Source: Auraticoccus monumenti | GTDB lineage: Bacteria; Actinomycetota; Actinomycetes; Propionibacteriales; Propionibacteriaceae | NCBI RefSeq assembly: GCF_900101785.1 | Contig: NZ_LT629688.1 | Coordinates: 2,728,001 to 2,792,000 of the forward strand | DNA: 64,000 nucleotides | Reading direction: 5' to 3' | Shown: piece after piece, positions 63,301 through 64,000 of the stretch | Layout of the letters: each line of letters opens with the position of its first letter | How positions within the stretch are numbered: the stretch's first letter is position 1 | Made by a program: the position numbers and the translations under genes | Notes under the pieces: model-generated | Told to the model about the DNA's origin: nothing | What the model saw: only the letters and a program-made list of their open reading frames with translations | Database searches by the model: none

Positions 63301-63604
63301 CACCCTTGCTGGCCCCCTTCGCCGCCGAGCCGGGCTCTCCGAGATCGTTACCGAGGCTGGAGATGGCGACGTTCAATACCGTGAGCTCTTTGGAGTTCTC
63401 GATGTATTCGATGACGCTGGACTTGCCAGACCCGTAGCCGCCGGTCAGAGCGATGTTGAACACCTTGGGCTGCTGGAGTCCCGCTGTGAGGTATCGGGCG
63501 TACGTGCCGTGCTCGACCTCCTGATAGCCCGACGAGAGCGGCGTCAGGGTCCTGGATACCAGGTCGGTCGGCGAGGTTGGCGGCACAGAGGTGTCCTCGT
63601 TCAT
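60344..63604 (-). CDS. YobI-like/KAP-type membrane P-loop NTPase, frameshifted at the 3' end
   Basis: About 1086 aa as read, ending abnormally 11 residues after the frameshift near 60376. NIALTGGYGSGKSSVIEYIE is Walker A (residues about 55-75) and VVVFEDLDRFENP is the KAP/YobI-type Walker B. Between them two membrane helices lie at about 140-200 (RATLTSAAGVAGAVAIPVLL and the segment after GAEEW). The remaining 700 aa are helical, repeat-like and unassigned. Proteins of this type are often encoded in defence islands, so an antiphage role is a fair guess but unproven. ATG 63604 is chosen because family-like sequence starts there. Confidence 0.7.
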   Translation of the reverse strand: MNEDTSVPPTSPTDLVSRTLTPLSSGYQEVEHGTYARYLTAGLQQPKVFNIALTGGYGSGKSSVIEYIENSKELTVLNVAISSLGNDLGEPGSAAKGASKGADLTNRIEKAIVKQLLYRESPKKLPASDFHRHSKFPVVRATLTSAAGVAGAVAIPVLLGWNLDFLGQGAEEWLTGAGALGIATAGLTTVRAFLHQRFSVSQLSAVGASVTLAQRPTSYFDKYLAEIVYFFEVTDYDVVVFEDLDRFENPGIFEALRELNTILNESNQVGRKVRFVYAVRDSVFEKLGQEPTSTAPGPDGGEEESSSGTDGASTTNLQGDVDAAQAEVERANRTKFFDLVIPLVPFITHRSAHELLAKLFPEGEAHRPSDELIDRVARHVPDMRMLKNIRNEYCVFSEQLLVQGKGAPDLSPDTLLSLVLYKHFHLADFEKIIHGRSDLDTLYKAYRATVNDSIRDTDERLRALDSADSDASVAQAQADELGARFTELVDIACHGQKMLSITVGTTEFGTQVTDWLKFWRQAAADGSITVTVSRQVYNVPPPFKIETATLERVLNHPLTGDGFKNRATRSVEERRKHQDNRNFLRGASMAALNSRTEFTAHDTGLPLAHVIGALKSELTRELIREGYSDHNFTLYVAQFYGNRLSKNVQTFIVRNVDTNTSDANYQLSPDEVVSLLAEAGPRCLRGASAYNVSVLDHLLGHRDPQATLVLDRLAAFGKDEQLFVETYLSNGEHRDRLSAGLSSRWPHTLVYLAHEAQLDASRRVAYVDAALSALNPDISYDAEDALGEFLATNYAGMTSYTGELQQAQVDTIVATTEKSGARIADLSALHPTMLRAVVEADLYPLTTTNLRAAMESAPTIALDRVRGDSEALYADCLEQPEAFLAAVADDDETEFTIDEPQHFAGILDDVAGRWNAEHIEALIAGSSPACRFTRLAEAPTETWVPMAAHHRFPATIANIQDYRAEQGIDDALGNLLTAAEAIELHDKVAQSELHSLATALLNSRTAIADPAHRVRLTQSLDLAEPLEPSDVPAEAGRLLSLLLAERLVADTEEIFARFAGTDWATIESAMSASAAFRRPSVARDSS

Positions 63605-63981
63605 CTCAATCCACCCCGTTCCTCGAGACGGCGGTGCCGTCACCGCCAATGTCTTGATCGTTCTTATCCACAGCGTCCTTACGGTTGACACCTGCGTCCT
63701 GATCAGACGCTACCGGCGCCCACCGACATGTCCGGTTCGTCGTGCCGGCGCTAGCTCACTCAGCGTGTGTTGCGAGGGGAGCGTCTTTCAGCACCTCTTG
63801 GCAGGCGTCGTGTAACGAACGGCCAGAGGATGGCCAGTTCGTAAGCCGGTCCCTCACCAGGACAGCCTTTGCCGGCTCGCGACTACAACGAGCAACCATG
63901 CCGGCCGCCGGACCTCGATTCCCGTAACACCCGCCCGCAAAAAAGCCCGGTCAACGTCCCTCAAACGCTACAGTCCGCAGC
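63605..63981. other. 377-bp gap between the NTPase and the recombinase
   Basis: Contains border motif copy h (63840-63856) with a neighbouring hairpin built from CGAAC-T-GGCCA / TGGCC-GTTCG on the minus strand (about 63816-63841), and TACAGT at 63969-63974 as -10 of the recombinase. No credible gene. The region next to such recombinases usually holds their crossover or operator sites; I cannot define one. Confidence 0.45.
63840..63856 (-). repeat. island border motif, copy h (minus strand)
   Basis: Minus strand TGAGGGACCGGCTTACG, one mismatch in 17 from copy c and in the opposite orientation. It is followed on that strand by the hairpin at about 63841-63816. Confidence 0.6.
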
Positions 63982-64000
63982 ATGCTGATCGGCTACGCCC
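63982..64000 (+). CDS. serine recombinase/resolvase, first codons only
   Basis: ATG CTG ATC GGC TAC GCC gives MLIGYA, the start typical of resolvase/invertase-family serine recombinases (MLIGYARVST...). TACAGT lies 7 nt upstream. The rest is outside the window, so family and size are not known. It fits an island with mobile history. Confidence 0.6.

Noticed and set aside
53539-63860. Classical integron attC sites
   Set aside because: I looked for RYYYAAC/GTTRRRY core pairs around the border motifs; the hairpin near 63816-63841 reads GTTACAC on one side, which does not fit, and no tyrosine integrase is in view.

Overview
The window is high-GC (about 70% or more by eye) actinobacterial chromosome. 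Mycothiol-type DinB enzymes, CsoR copper control, Ku plus LigD end joining, a 180-kDa-class NAD-glutamate dehydrogenase, DUF3117 and DUF222/HNH proteins all fit this group. The gene set suggests Propionibacteriales, perhaps Propionibacteriaceae; that is inference. From about 0 to 31 kb the order dapD/dapE, LOG protein, tag, DUF3117, glgA/glgC, O-methyltransferase, sigE-rseA-htrA-tatB, mrp, DUF1003, MgtE-N/CBS, GS17M follows, with insertions, the Mycobacterium tuberculosis Rv1201c-Rv1234 order as I recall it.

Layout. 0-2.7 kb: lysine/DAP genes and an AAA ATPase gene with two compensating frameshifts. 2.7-3.1 kb: a proline iminopeptidase remnant. 3.3-8 kb: DUF222/HNH protein, DinB-like enzyme, ligase LigD. 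8-12.8 kb: LOG protein, the copA-copZ-csoR copper module with a CsoR-type operator, aldo/keto reductase. 12.8-19.9 kb: DivIVA protein, frameshifted tag, DUF3117, divergent glgA/glgC, SDR, methyltransferase, biotin carrier plus dapA. 20-24.4 kb: the envelope-stress operon with an ECF-type promoter, an anti-sigma factor fused to an RseB-like domain, HtrA and TatB. 24.3-42.5 kb: EamA/LysR pair, serine hydrolase, mrp and MgtE-N genes, aminopeptidase, GNAT_C-phosphatase-kinase operon, a tandem duplicated small gene, Ku, acyl-CoA synthetase, pruA. 42.6-53 kb: DUF2505, a DUF559 gene near three 70-bp palindromic repeats, NAD-GDH, then an SPFH/NAD-kinase-like pair divergent from an NrtR-type Nudix regulator across two palindromic operators, and a PHP phosphoesterase.

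About 53-64 kb is an accessory island with fewer GC-ending codons. It holds mostly unrelated single genes: two APH-fold kinases, GNAT, two Nudix proteins, a second UMP kinase, a HAD phosphatase, a P-loop kinase and a frameshifted YobI-like membrane P-loop NTPase that may be a defence protein. A short motif, TGAGGGATCGGCTTACG and variants, recurs at gene borders. The window ends in the first codons of a serine recombinase.

Many genes have a TANNNT -10 hexamer 6-7 nt before the start codon, so leaderless transcription seems common. I saw no rRNA, tRNA, CRISPR array or replication origin.
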